Source: Tribonema minus (lineage: Eukaryota > Sar > Xanthophyceae > Tribonematales > Tribonemataceae). From it: a stretch of 64,000 bases of DNA. Each line of letters begins with the position of its first letter. The stretch's first letter is position 1. The position numbers and the translations under genes are program-made. The stretch lies in the NCBI GenBank assembly GCA_017506865.1, contig JAFCMP010000553.1:372001-436000 (forward strand), read 5' to 3'. Positions 43,850 to 52,771 of the stretch are shown one piece after another. A model generated the notes under the pieces. That model was given only the letters and a program-made list of their open reading frames with translations, ran no database searches and was not told the DNA's origin.

Positions 43850-46800
43850 CTACGGAGGGGCCGGCGGTTCGGCGCTGGCCGGCGAGGGCCGCGGCACTTG
43901 CAACAGTGCGATGCGGCGGTAAGCACTGACGTCGCCATCAGGGGCAATGACTGCGTTCCAGTTGTCGATCACGACACGTGTGAGCGCGCGCTGTAGCGCG
44001 AGGGAGGCGCGGCGGCGCCAGAAGGCAACGCGCTGCGCGAGATTGTAGCTGCCCTGCGAGCTCTGCTCGGCGAGTGCGTGTAGCAGCGCTTGGGTGTCGC
44101 GTGACATAGCGCCGAAGTGGTCAAAGGCTGCGGAAAATAGGGTGTGTGTAGTGGGGTCCAGGGCCCCTGAGACTACGTATGTGTCTATCTTTTCCTGCGA
44201 AGCCGATTCAAGCACGCGCTGCACATCGCGCGCGCCCCCCTGAGCCTGACGGAGGCGGGAGGGACATGAGCTGTCACGTATGGTGACGTCTATGCAACAA
44301 GCTACTTCAAAGCCGCCGCGCAGTTTAGTGCACCGGCCTGCCGCTACCGCGTCGGCGCTCGGCTGCACTTTAGGGACTGGAAGGCAGATCTGGTTGCTGC
44401 CGAAGACGATGTCCATGAACTTGTTGAACCCGTGGCGCGCCGCGTAGCGGCGGAAGGGGGCAAGGGTGTCCCGGTCGAGACCGCGGAGGTGGGCCACCTG
44501 CTTGAGCAGCTGAAAAAGCGCGTCTGCGAGCAAGTTGTGTCGCGTGACGTTGAGCCCTTGTGTGCAGCGGCGCAGGTGGGCACCTGACTCCACTGTTTTA
44601 TGGCACTTGGGGCACCGCGCCGCAGCGGAGGCGGGGCGCTCCACGCCCAGGTGGCGCCGCAGCGTCTCGCGGAATTCCGGCGGCGACATGGTCTCCGCTG
44701 GGTCAGTGCTCGGCAGTTGCGCCAAAAAACCCATGGCCCCCTTAGAGGCACCGCTGCGCCACGCCGCGACTGCTTCCAACGCATTTGCTGCTTCAAGCCG
44801 GCGCAGCTGCGTGGCGGCGAGCGCTGCGTCTAGCACCCGTGATAGCGCGGCTTGACGCCGCGGCAGCACGGCGGCCGGCGGGGCCTGGGCGGAGCCTGGC
44901 TCGCGCGCCGCCGCTGGCGCAGCGCGGCGCGCGCCGGCGCGAGTCCGCATGCCCAGCCCCGCAGCTCCGCCTGCCCGTTGCAGCAGATCGCGCAGTGCCC
45001 GCCACGCGCCGTCGTCCTGGCGCCAGTCCTGGTACCAGACCGAGGGCAGGAGCAGTGCGAGGGCCGCTGCGGCATCATCGCTGCCGCTGCGCAGCTGCTG
45101 CAGGCAGGTAGCTATCTGAGTGAAGGTGAAGCCGTAGCGGGCGTGCTCCAGGACGCGGCTGCGTGCCGCCACTGGAAACGCCGCCAGTGCCGGTCCCATG
45201 CACTCGAGGGTACGCGCAGCAAATGCGGCATATGCACGCGGCGCCGCGCCCAGCACGCCAAAGCCGCCGCTCCCCAGCCGCAGATGCACGCGTACCTGCT
45301 GATGTGCTAGTAGCGTCACCGGGGCCTCGCCACCCCAGTCTGTGCCGCGTACCCATGCCACTGCCGCCGCCCACAGAGAGGGCGGTGCCGCCGCCGCCGC
45401 AACCGCCGGCGGGCTGCGGCAATCGCCACCAGCCGCCGGCGCGCCATCGTGGGCCGGCGGCGTAAGGCCCGCCGATGGCTCCTGCGCCAGCGCAGCCACG
45501 GCCGCCAGCGTGATGGCGTCGAAGCGCCGTAGCTCCTCGTGCGTGAGGGATGGCGCCGTGTTGCGCGCGACATGCCCTGCGCGGGCGGGGACAGCAAGAC
45601 GCAGAATCGAGAAGGCAGCCTGCACATCCTCCATCTGCACCAGCTCCGCCACCAGGCGGTCGGTGCCGGGGGCACGAAGGGTCGCCGCTACGTGTGTGCG
45701 CACGAAGTCCTCGGTGCCCACCGGCACCCCCATCAGCGTGACGCCGTCGTCACATACTGGTACGGGGACATCGGCGGCGGCGAAGACGGCGGCGGCGCGC
45801 TCGCGAGCGCCGCCTGAGGCCGGCACCAGCGCTGCGCATTTCGTGACATTGACCTGAATGTTCAGCTCGCTCAGCGCCTGTTGTATGAAGCAGAAAGCGC
45901 GGCCAACGTGGCCGAGCACTGGCGCGTCACAGCTGGGCGTCATGATGGTGAGGTCATCGAGGTAGCCCGGAAGCGCCAGCTGCGGGAACTTGGCGCGGGC
46001 AGCCAACATGGTGCCGCGCAGTGCCAGCGCGAACAGCAGCGGCCCCAATGGGTCGCCCTGCTGCACGCCCTGTTGGGAGAGGATGATGGCGGCGTCGGCG
46101 TGCCCATCTAGGCCAAATTGTAGCCAAGGGGCCCGCCCGGGGCCGTAGATATGCTCGACGTAGCCGTACAGGCCAGGCAGATGCTCGGCCACCGCAGTGA
46201 GGACTGCCGAGCGCGACAGCGCGTTGAAGGCATTACTGCCGTCAATGGCAAGGAGCACGCCGCCGCACTCATGCGTGAGCTGTGCCATGAGCGCCACCCT
46301 CTCCGCGCCCCCCCGCGCGCCGACCCCAAACTGGCCAATGGGTTCTAGCAGCGCGGAGACACGGTCTCGGGTGTCCGTGCAAAAGGTGCGGGCGAACAGG
46401 CGGCGGATGGTGTCGCCGCACGCGATGGGGCGCGCCTTCGCGCCCACAGCGCTGAGGCGCGCGGCTGCATGGAGGCGCCAAAAGGGGGCGGGCAGCGTGG
46501 CGGGGGTGGAGTACGCCGTGGTACCCAGCCACGCCAGTAGCTCAAGGAGCCAGTCAACCATGCGCCCCGACGTGTGCGCCATGTGCCGGACGCACTGCTG
46601 GAGGTGGGAGTTGCGCAGCCCAGAGGGACCGGCGGCCGAGCCAGGGTTGGCGGCGAGGATGGCCTCACGTAGCCCGTCCGCTGTGAACGAAGCGCAGTTG
46701 AGTGGTGCCGGCGCCGCCAGCGCCGCCGCCGCCACTGAGCTGCGCGCCCGCGATGCCGCGGCATCCAGCTTCGCAGGCGCATCGCCAGCTGGGTGTTTAG

Positions 46801-47263
46801 CCTGCAGTTTATGCAAGGTAGCGGAGTCGCGGGGGGCAGATGTGTCAGTGCCCTCCGCCAGCAGCCGCGCGGCGCGCCCGACGCCGCCCGGCTGCCGCGC
46901 CGTCGCCGCCGCGCGCTCGCGGACTGCCGCCGCCGCCTCCGTCATGGACCTAGCGCGACGCGCGCACGCACGGGCGGCACCACGGCGGCAGAAGGCCAGC
47001 GCTGTGCGCGTGAGTAGCTCCAGCTCGCCTGCCGCGAAGGCCGCGAAACGGTGCGCCCGCGGCAGGGAGCCGTCGGGCACCGTTCTGCAGCGCGTTTGTA
47101 GTTTAGAAGTTGAACTTAGAGTGGCAGAGGCGAAGGGCAGAGGCAGTGGCACCAGCAGAAGTGCGGAAGGCTGACGGGGTAAGGTGCATTGCGTGTTCAT
47201 GATGCTGCTGTGTGCTGTGAGTGGCGTGGTAGTGTCGAGGTAAAGTGACATGCTGAGCGTCAT
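43850..47263 (-). mobile_element. Non-LTR retrotransposon ORF: reverse transcriptase + restriction-like endonuclease
   Basis: A single open frame of 1137 codons copies RNA into DNA at a nick made by its own endonuclease. Reverse transcriptase motifs are present in order: RPIACGDTIRRLFAR, IGQFGVGARGGAERVALMAQ, LLAIDGSNAFNALSR (Asp about 341), QQGVQQGDPLGPLLFALAL and GYLDDLTIM (catalytic Asp pair 436-437). A thumb and a long linker follow. The C-terminus has a CCHC zinc motif, CPKCHKTVESGAHLRRC (about residue 880), and a restriction-like nuclease core, ACCIDVTIRD ... SQEKIDTYV. This places it with the RLE-bearing early-branching LINE clades. No APE domain, OTU domain or N-terminal zinc fingers are seen, so the 5' part may be lost. 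The first about 60 codons overlap sequence resembling host intron (TTGAACTT), so the true start may be internal. The ORF has no stops, so the copy may be young. Confidence 0.93.
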
Positions 47264-47325
47264 AACTGCAACAGATACAGAACTGATTTACAGATGTCTA
47301 CCCTGCCCTATCTTCTTGCAGGCCC

Positions 47326-48534
47326 ATGTTCCATATCTTCTACCTGCTCTTCTTGTACCTGAGGTTTGGAGGTGGTCGCTCAACGTGGAAGCGAGACGGG
47401 AAAGACCTCGATAAACAATTTAAAGATTCGGGAGACGCTGCCCAGACCGCTCCCATCAGCGCCGCTGAGCTGGATGCAGCACCCTTTGCGGGAGAGAACA
47501 CTCCTGCTGCCGACAACACAGTACTGCGACAGCGGCGTCCGCAGGTGCAATCGAATGGGATGCCCAGCCTATCCAGCGTGCTGCTGGATGAGCAGGAAAA
47601 GTTGCTGAAGAGGGCGGTGATCTACAGCAGGCTTGATTCGTTGCGCTTCCTGAGCTCGATCGCAGCGGACCTCGACCTCGTGTTTGATTGGCTTTTCGTT
47701 TATCAGGTTCCCAAGGTCTTAGAGGCTTCGGCGTTCGCGTTCGCAGCTATGGCCACCTTGAGCTGGTGGCTAGTGGTCTTCGAAGGCCATTTTTTATTTG
47801 CTCTTTTCAGAAATGTAGAACATCTGCTCATCTACCCCCATCGGCCTTTTGCGTTGGGCCAGCGGATCACGCTCAACATTTTTTTGGAGGACATCCCGCA
47901 ACTACTTCTTACGGCGATTGCTTCCGTCACGGGCAATAATGTCAGCACCATCGCGGCACTTAACATTGCCACATCCGTGGTGGGCTTGCTGGTCAAGATC
48001 GCTAGATTGCTGCAGGACCCATACGCAATACCCACTCCTGTGGAATTGGAGAACGGTGAAGGAGGGCATCAAGACATCAGCGTGATGAGAGTCGCCGCAG
48101 TTCGGTCAAAGGAGGCGAAGCGGCTGACAGGAATAGCAATGGAGCTGCAGCGGCTGCATCCGATGTTTCAAACGGTGGATGTGGAGCTGCCCCGGCTGCA
48201 TTGGAGCACAGCAGCGGGTGCGCACCATGCAGCAGCCCTGTTCCGCTTTCTATGTGCAGCCGGCAGCAAACGTGATGCTGAGCGGTTGTTGCCAGGGAGC
48301 ACGAGATCTCAAGAGCTGGACTACTCAGGTGCGTTATTCCTGCTGTCGCTTGTGAGTTCCTTTGTTACCACTTTATACACTCTAGTGCTGTCCATGGCGA
48401 CTTGCTGTTACAGCAACATCCTTGCCAGCAAAAGTACGACACCGTTGCAACGCTGCATGTACAGAGGTGTGAAAGCCACAACCGAGTCTACTGGTCACAG
48501 CCGCAGCGTTGGGAAGAGGATTGAAGGAATGTAA
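47326..48534 (+). CDS. Multi-pass membrane protein, possibly XK-related-like
   Basis: An open frame of 402 codons has a hydrophobic N-terminus (MFHIFYLLFLYLRF), an acidic/polar linker, and then membrane segments. These are DLDLVFDWLFVYQVPKVLEA, FAFAAMATLSWWLVVFEGHF, a segment with IFLEDIPQLLLTAIASVTG, TIAALNIATSVVGLLVKIARL and, near the end, ALFLLSLVSSFVTTLYTLVL. The LEDIPQ motif inside a helix, after an aromatic membrane pair, resembles XK-related scramblase-like proteins (weak, from memory). A strong splice acceptor (CTTCTTGCAG, 47311-47320) stands just before the Met, so this may be an internal exon whose upstream exons lie beyond the antisense retrotransposon. A further membrane-like stretch (AVIIPYFLMLLYVIYG, about 48655-48705) after another acceptor may be a following exon, with a donor near 48466. 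Confidence 0.5.
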   Translation: MFHIFYLLFLYLRFGGGRSTWKRDGKDLDKQFKDSGDAAQTAPISAAELDAAPFAGENTPAADNTVLRQRRPQVQSNGMPSLSSVLLDEQEKLLKRAVIYSRLDSLRFLSSIAADLDLVFDWLFVYQVPKVLEASAFAFAAMATLSWWLVVFEGHFLFALFRNVEHLLIYPHRPFALGQRITLNIFLEDIPQLLLTAIASVTGNNVSTIAALNIATSVVGLLVKIARLLQDPYAIPTPVELENGEGGHQDISVMRVAAVRSKEAKRLTGIAMELQRLHPMFQTVDVELPRLHWSTAAGAHHAAALFRFLCAAGSKRDAERLLPGSTRSQELDYSGALFLLSLVSSFVTTLYTLVLSMATCCYSNILASKSTTPLQRCMYRGVKATTESTGHSRSVGKRIEGM

Positions 48535-49413
48535 TGCCACAGCGTATCTGCCCTCAATGTGCATGATGCCTGTAGGAATGTGTTTAGCTCATTACGTGTA
48601 TTCAAGCTATGTTGCTGGAGTTCTACTAGCTTCCACAAGACGATGCGCACAGGGGCTGTCATCATTCCGTATTTCCTAATGCTACTGTACGTCATATATG
48701 GTAACAGCAACAATAAGCCCCAACGGGCTATGAATATCAAGAGCGGGCATGCATGTGTGAGCTGGCGCCTCACTCTGGGCGGCATCGCATGGCAGAGGCG
48801 CTTGCGCGGGTTTTTGCGCTCTGCCCACTATCACAGCGCTGCGAATGTATGTCAATTTACGCTGAGGAAAGTCATGCGCTAGCGATTAGCTCCATTGAAG
48901 TCTATACCAACCCTACATAGTACTTCTATGATGCCTGCTTTCGATGAACGTGATAGTGCAGGCCTTCTACGTGAACTCGTGGCTGCTGCTGCGTTTAAAG
49001 ATCGACAATGTGCAGGCCATGCTCGCATTGTTAACACTACACTCGCAGCAGAACCTCAACCAAAAGCAGTCACACGTTTTACACAATGGTAGGGCAACAT
49101 GAGGCCTCAAATAACGCCAAGTTCGTGATGCAATGTGAGCTCAAGGAATCGATAGACAGGGGCGTAACAGAAGTGAGTTGGCTCTCGTAAGAGATAGATC
49201 GATCAGTACACGGATATCAGAGCACCATGGATGCAATGGAGCTGCGATGCACGACGTAAGGTACTGACTAGTCTGCCATAATGCAGTCATTCCAGTAGGC
49301 ACATGTGCGCGCTACATACATGTGCCTTAACATAAAGGTGGAAGCAGCCACTTCCGCTGGCCTGCAATCCAAGATCTACTCAAGCAGGATGACTCAGCTC
49401 AGAAGAGGCTGCA
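48535..49413. other. Intergenic or intronic, no firm gene
   Basis: Apart from the possible extra membrane exon at about 48575-48710, nothing recognisable is seen. The short ORFs overlap on both strands without motifs. Confidence 0.4.
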
Positions 49414-50207
49414 GTGCAGGCTGACACTCAGCAGCACCCCGTATTTCCTGTGCATAACCAGGGTGATGATGACGTGTGCAGCAGTAGCCCCTTATCATCT
49501 TATCTTGTCCCATACCTTGTTGCAGGCCGCGGCTACGTTCCTGCAGCTGCATTAGCAGCAGCAGCCTCCCTCGTGGGACAGACAATGTTGGGCAGGTCAG
49601 TACATATTGGGCCTGCAGAGGTGCCAGCTGAGCTATGGCAGCTAGTGGAACTGACGGAGCTGCGCATCGCTGTGTGACGAGGATTCAAAGCCTGCCGCCA
49701 GATCTCGGCAATCTGACAAAGCTGAAGGTCCTAGACCTGCAAGATTGTTGGTCCCTCACAAGCCTTCCTGCAGCACTCTGCAAGCTGGTAGGATTAACCG
49801 CACTGGGTGTGCATGATTGCCACATGTTGACATCCCTCCCGACTGTCATGCAGCAGCTTACGGGGCTGACGAAGTTGACTATCTCCCGTTGCACATCACT
49901 CAGTTGCCTGCCAGATAGCTTTAGCGGTATGACAGAGCTGCAGCTTGTCTCCTTATGGGGGTGCCTGTCACTTGCAACATTGCCAGCTTCTTTTTCCGAT
50001 TTGAGCGCGCTTGTGAGCTTTGACCTTACTTGGTGCTCATCGCTGATGGGCTTGCCAGACATGACCACCCTGACAGCACTCAAGCAGCTCAACCTAAGCG
50101 AGTGCTCAGCACTCAAGCTCTCCGATACTGAGTTTATAACCATTTGTAGTCTGCCTCAGCTTGGCAATGGGCTTACTCTGCCAAAACACATCAACAAGCT
50201 TTTGTAG
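49414..50207 (+). pseudogene. Leucine-rich-repeat protein with a one-base frameshift
   Basis: At least seven 24-residue plant-type LRRs are visible: LTKLKVLDLQDCWSLTSLP, LVGLTALGVHDCHMLTSLP, LTGLTKLTISRCTSLSCLP, MTELQLVSLWGCLSLATLP, LSALVSFDLTWCSSLMGLP, LTALKQLNLSECSALKL, and an upstream one. Such solenoids usually bind protein partners. The upstream frame (49414-49677) ends in AELWQLVELTELRIAV-stop, while the downstream frame resumes with CVTRIQSLPPDLGN. Splicing the two with one missing base at about 49671 restores an exact 24-residue repeat, so this is a real frameshift or a sequencing error, not an intron. The repeat pattern (LxxLxxLxLxxCxxLxxLP) is that of plant disease-resistance-like LRRs, but no NB-ARC or kinase domain is present. 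An acceptor-like TTGTTGCAG at about 49517-49525 could mean the gene begins upstream. Confidence 0.7.
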
Positions 50208-51066
50208 CTGATGAAGTGGGTGCGGCCGGTCAATGCGCCTGGTCAACGATGACTAAGTTGCCCTGTTAATGTGAGTTGTAAGAAACTTGAAGCAGTTACT
50301 CTCTTCAATTTGTGTCATGCCCCGTCTCACAAATGCGAGAACATTGCACTTGCCGGTTGTCATCCCACCACAATGGCATGGAATTGCAATGCTGGTTCAA
50401 TGGTGAGCGCATAATCAGTGAGCTTCAACACCTTAGATATAAACAGGCTTGTGAGTCAGTTGCGGGCGCTGGTGCAATAGCGCTGTACAGCGCTGCTGTT
50501 TAGAGTTTGTATCACGGTAGTGCGTGTGCGTCACTGCATTGCATTTAATTAGACACTTATAGACCCACAATGGCGCAGGTAAGACGCTCGCTAGTTTTTT
50601 TGCAAATTAGTGTTTTGTGATTGGAATTGATTCCGGAATACGAAATGCTGGGTGAAACGCACGTGAGGGAGCCGTTCAGGCGCGGGGCTCTGAAGTTACC
50701 TCCATGGTTGTCTCACCATGTTCTATCATGTAGTAGTATAAGTTTTTGAAGTTATTCATTCGTACATGAAGCTGTGTATCAGCATCGACCACTGTATAAG
50801 CGCATGTGACTTAAGTCATTTCTGGCGCGCCGCAATGCTGCGGATGGGGGATCCTCTGCATGAACATCGGGGACTGGGGTGAGTGTCAGGTGACCAAGGG
50901 CTGCATGTTGAAAACTCTCCAGCCCAGTGTAGCACTGGTTCTCCTGCGCAAACTTCGCCAGCTCACCCCACTGATGGTGACGCACACATGCGCTCGGTAA
51001 AGCAAAATGCTCAGCATGCATACAATTGACATAATTATCAAAGGCGTACACCAACAGCAGGCAAGC
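50208..51066. other. Left flank of the intronless gene block
   Basis: No conserved exon is recognised. An ATGGCGCAG followed by GTAAGA at about 50570-50585 could be a tiny first exon, but no partner is found. Base composition becomes AT-richer to the right, entering the virus-like block. Confidence 0.4.
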
Positions 51067-51381
51067 ATGAAATTGGCAAAATGCAGCATTTGCTTTGATA
51101 TTGTAAGAGCACCAGTTATATTGACTTGTGGCCACGCATATCATGACGCATGCATCATCGAGTGGCTCATAGAGCAGTGGGGACGAGGTCAGTGCCCTGT
51201 CTGCCGCGCACACATCTCCTTCATAGCACCAGATGCCGCCGAGGTATCCGTACCTCCACCTCTCAAACTTTCGAGCTATGCTTTGCGCGACACTGCGGAC
51301 GCTGTGCACATTCTGCTCAGAGGGGGGCATCTAGGAGACGGGGCTCCATCTCATCAACTATTCGGCGGCGCTTCTTGGTGA
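51067..51381 (+). CDS. RING-finger protein (probable E3 ubiquitin ligase)
   Basis: This is an intronless short protein of 104 residues from Met51067; an in-frame Met at 51007 would add 20. A RING finger starts almost at once: KCSICFDIV, then TCGHAYHDACI and GQCPVC. It has the C-x2-C, C-x-H, H/D-x2-C and C-x2-C zinc ligands at normal spacing. Small RING proteins recruit ubiquitin-conjugating enzymes, and they are common in large DNA viruses of algae as well as in hosts. The tail (SVPPPLKLSSYALRDTADAV) is unrecognised. The last 65 bp overlap the 3' end of the convergent nuclease-like gene. Such compact overlap is not seen for the surrounding intron-rich host genes. Confidence 0.8.
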   Translation: MKLAKCSICFDIVRAPVILTCGHAYHDACIIEWLIEQWGRGQCPVCRAHISFIAPDAAEVSVPPPLKLSSYALRDTADAVHILLRGGHLGDGAPSHQLFGGASW

Positions 51382-52231
51382 TGTCGGTGCACGTGGTGAA
51401 TTCCACAGACGCATCACCGATTGCTGCGATCAGCTTGGCTTCGTTCTTCTTCAGCTCAAGCTTTTCCTTGTCTATAGTCCCGAGCCTAGCGCGTACGCTG
51501 ATGAGCTGCATTGCCAGGTTGTCCTTAGCGCGCAGCAGTTGGGCCACATGCGTCGCGTCGTCGCTGGCCCGGCTTCCTATGCCGAACGCTACCGTGGAGA
51601 TGACCATGGGCAGCAGGCGGCACAACTCGTCGATGTCGCCCTTGAACCAGATTATAGACCGGGTGGGGGTGACCGACTCGATCTGAGGCTTCATCTGCAG
51701 TTTGCGGTTCGTCCCCACGCCATCGCGTCGGCAGAAGACGAACACCGCCTCGCTGCCCTGCCACGCTCGCACATCGTCCTCAAACTTGGTAAAGTCCTCA
51801 ACGGTGAGGGCCGTTTTGTCTTTCATCTCGATCACGCAGCTATTATTCTCGCGGTCACGGACCAGCACGTCACCACCCACCTTGCCCCGTGAATCCTTCT
51901 CGGTGATGTGGTACACCTCAGCAAATGCAGAAGTAGAGCGTAGCATGTCGACAAGCGTGGCCTCCGTCTGTCGGCCTTTGCTGGAAAGCTTGGACTCCAC
52001 CTTGCTGATGTTCTCGCGCTGCTGCATGCTCGCAGACAGTTGCTGCACTGATGATGTTACATCCCGCATGCTGCTCGCCATCGTCTCTTGCATGAGTGAG
52101 AGAGCCGTGTCTCTCATCGCTACGCGGTGAGCTTCATGGCCGAGCAGAAGCTTGGTGAGCACGGTGGCAGGTTCAGGTGCGTAGAGCTCATTCCACACGC
52201 CGAGGGCAGTGGCAGGCATGTCGATGTCCAT
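51317..52231 (-). CDS. PD-(D/E)XK nuclease-like coiled-coil protein
   Basis: This is an intronless frame of 304 residues from the Met at 52229-52231; an upstream in-frame Met at 52285 is possible. The N-terminal half is helical (MRDTALSLMQETMASSMRDV, SVQQLSASMQQ). A compact alpha/beta core follows: KGRQTEATLVDML, then GKVGGDVLVRDRENNSCVIEMKDK. It shows the E ... GD ... ExK order of PD-(D/E)XK endonucleases. The C-terminus is a coiled coil (LRAKDNLAMQLISVRARLG, KEKLELKKNEAKL) ending in TKKRRRIVDEM. Nuclease activity is an inference from the motif. RmuC-like or virus-encoded nuclease-fold proteins are the alternatives. It is divergent from the MYND gene, sharing a 168-bp promoter region, and tail-to-tail with the RING gene. 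Confidence 0.6.
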   Translation of the reverse strand: MDIDMPATALGVWNELYAPEPATVLTKLLLGHEAHRVAMRDTALSLMQETMASSMRDVTSSVQQLSASMQQRENISKVESKLSSKGRQTEATLVDMLRSTSAFAEVYHITEKDSRGKVGGDVLVRDRENNSCVIEMKDKTALTVEDFTKFEDDVRAWQGSEAVFVFCRRDGVGTNRKLQMKPQIESVTPTRSIIWFKGDIDELCRLLPMVISTVAFGIGSRASDDATHVAQLLRAKDNLAMQLISVRARLGTIDKEKLELKKNEAKLIAAIGDASVEFTTCTDITKKRRRIVDEMEPRLLDAPL

Positions 52232-52399
52232 GTTGCTCGTGTTGTGCGCAGAGTGAATCGAACTCACGGCGCAGCCATATACCATATATCTCCGACGTAT
52301 ATCACAACCCGAATCACCGAATCACATCGTCTGAATCATGAATCTGTATCCCGAACTCCTGAATCTGGATGGTTTATTCGCCAAGTGTTCACAGCCGCA
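52232..52399. promoter_or_regulatory. Candidate bidirectional promoter with GAATC repeats
   Basis: The gap between the divergent nuclease-like and MYND genes is AT-rich. It has two TATA-like words (CCATATACCATATATC, CGTATATCAC) and five GAATC pentamers in about 55 bp (52311, 52319, 52333, 52340 and 52361), two of them as CCGAATCAC. Host promoters in this window do not show this pattern. The regulatory role is inferred from position and repetition only. Confidence 0.35.
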
Positions 52400-52771
52400 A
52401 TGCAGGGTGTGTGTGAAGTTGAGTTATTGAAGCAGCTACGCCGAGAGGTGGTGGCAAGGGGCGCGTTTGTTCCTCATGGCAGATATATGACGGATATGCC
52501 ACTCGTGCGCACGCGCGCGGACGGTGATGACAAGCAGTGCAGCAGTGTCACTTGCACAGCGAACGGCATTAAGAGGTGCTGCGGATGTCGCGATGCGTAC
52601 ATTTGCAGTCCAGCGTGTCAGGCGGCTGACTGGGGCGATCACAAGACGTTTTGCAACATTGTCAAACAGGCTCGTGTCGATGCGATTGCAGTTGTCGCCG
52701 CCACCACAAACTCAATGCACCCGTCTCCGTCAGCGCTATTGTGTTCGCTCATCCTGTGTTTGATGTGTTGA
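52400..52771 (+). CDS. MYND-type zinc-finger protein
   Basis: This is an intronless protein of 123 residues. The start at 52400 is chosen because the longer in-frame start would overlap the divergent gene. A short helical N-terminus (GVCEVELLKQLRREVVARG) precedes a MYND zinc finger. The finger has CSSVTC, CCGCRDAYIC, SPACQAADWGDHKTFC, giving the C-x4-C, C-x2-C, C-x3-C, H-x3-C ligand series. The final stretch is hydrophobic and Cys-rich (ALLCSLILCLMC). MYND fingers mediate protein contacts and are frequent as small stand-alone proteins in giant viruses of algae and protists. The 3' end overlaps the convergent LamG gene by 23 bp. Confidence 0.77.
   Translation: MQGVCEVELLKQLRREVVARGAFVPHGRYMTDMPLVRTRADGDDKQCSSVTCTANGIKRCCGCRDAYICSPACQAADWGDHKTFCNIVKQARVDAIAVVAATTNSMHPSPSALLCSLILCLMC

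Noticed and set aside
44793-47174. Plus-strand ORFs opposite the retrotransposon (up to 325 codons)
   Set aside because: They are antisense shadows of a GC-rich coding region with complete reverse transcriptase motifs on the other strand.
50779-51330. 183-codon minus ORF over the RING gene
   Set aside because: It is antisense to a clear RING finger and has no motif of its own.
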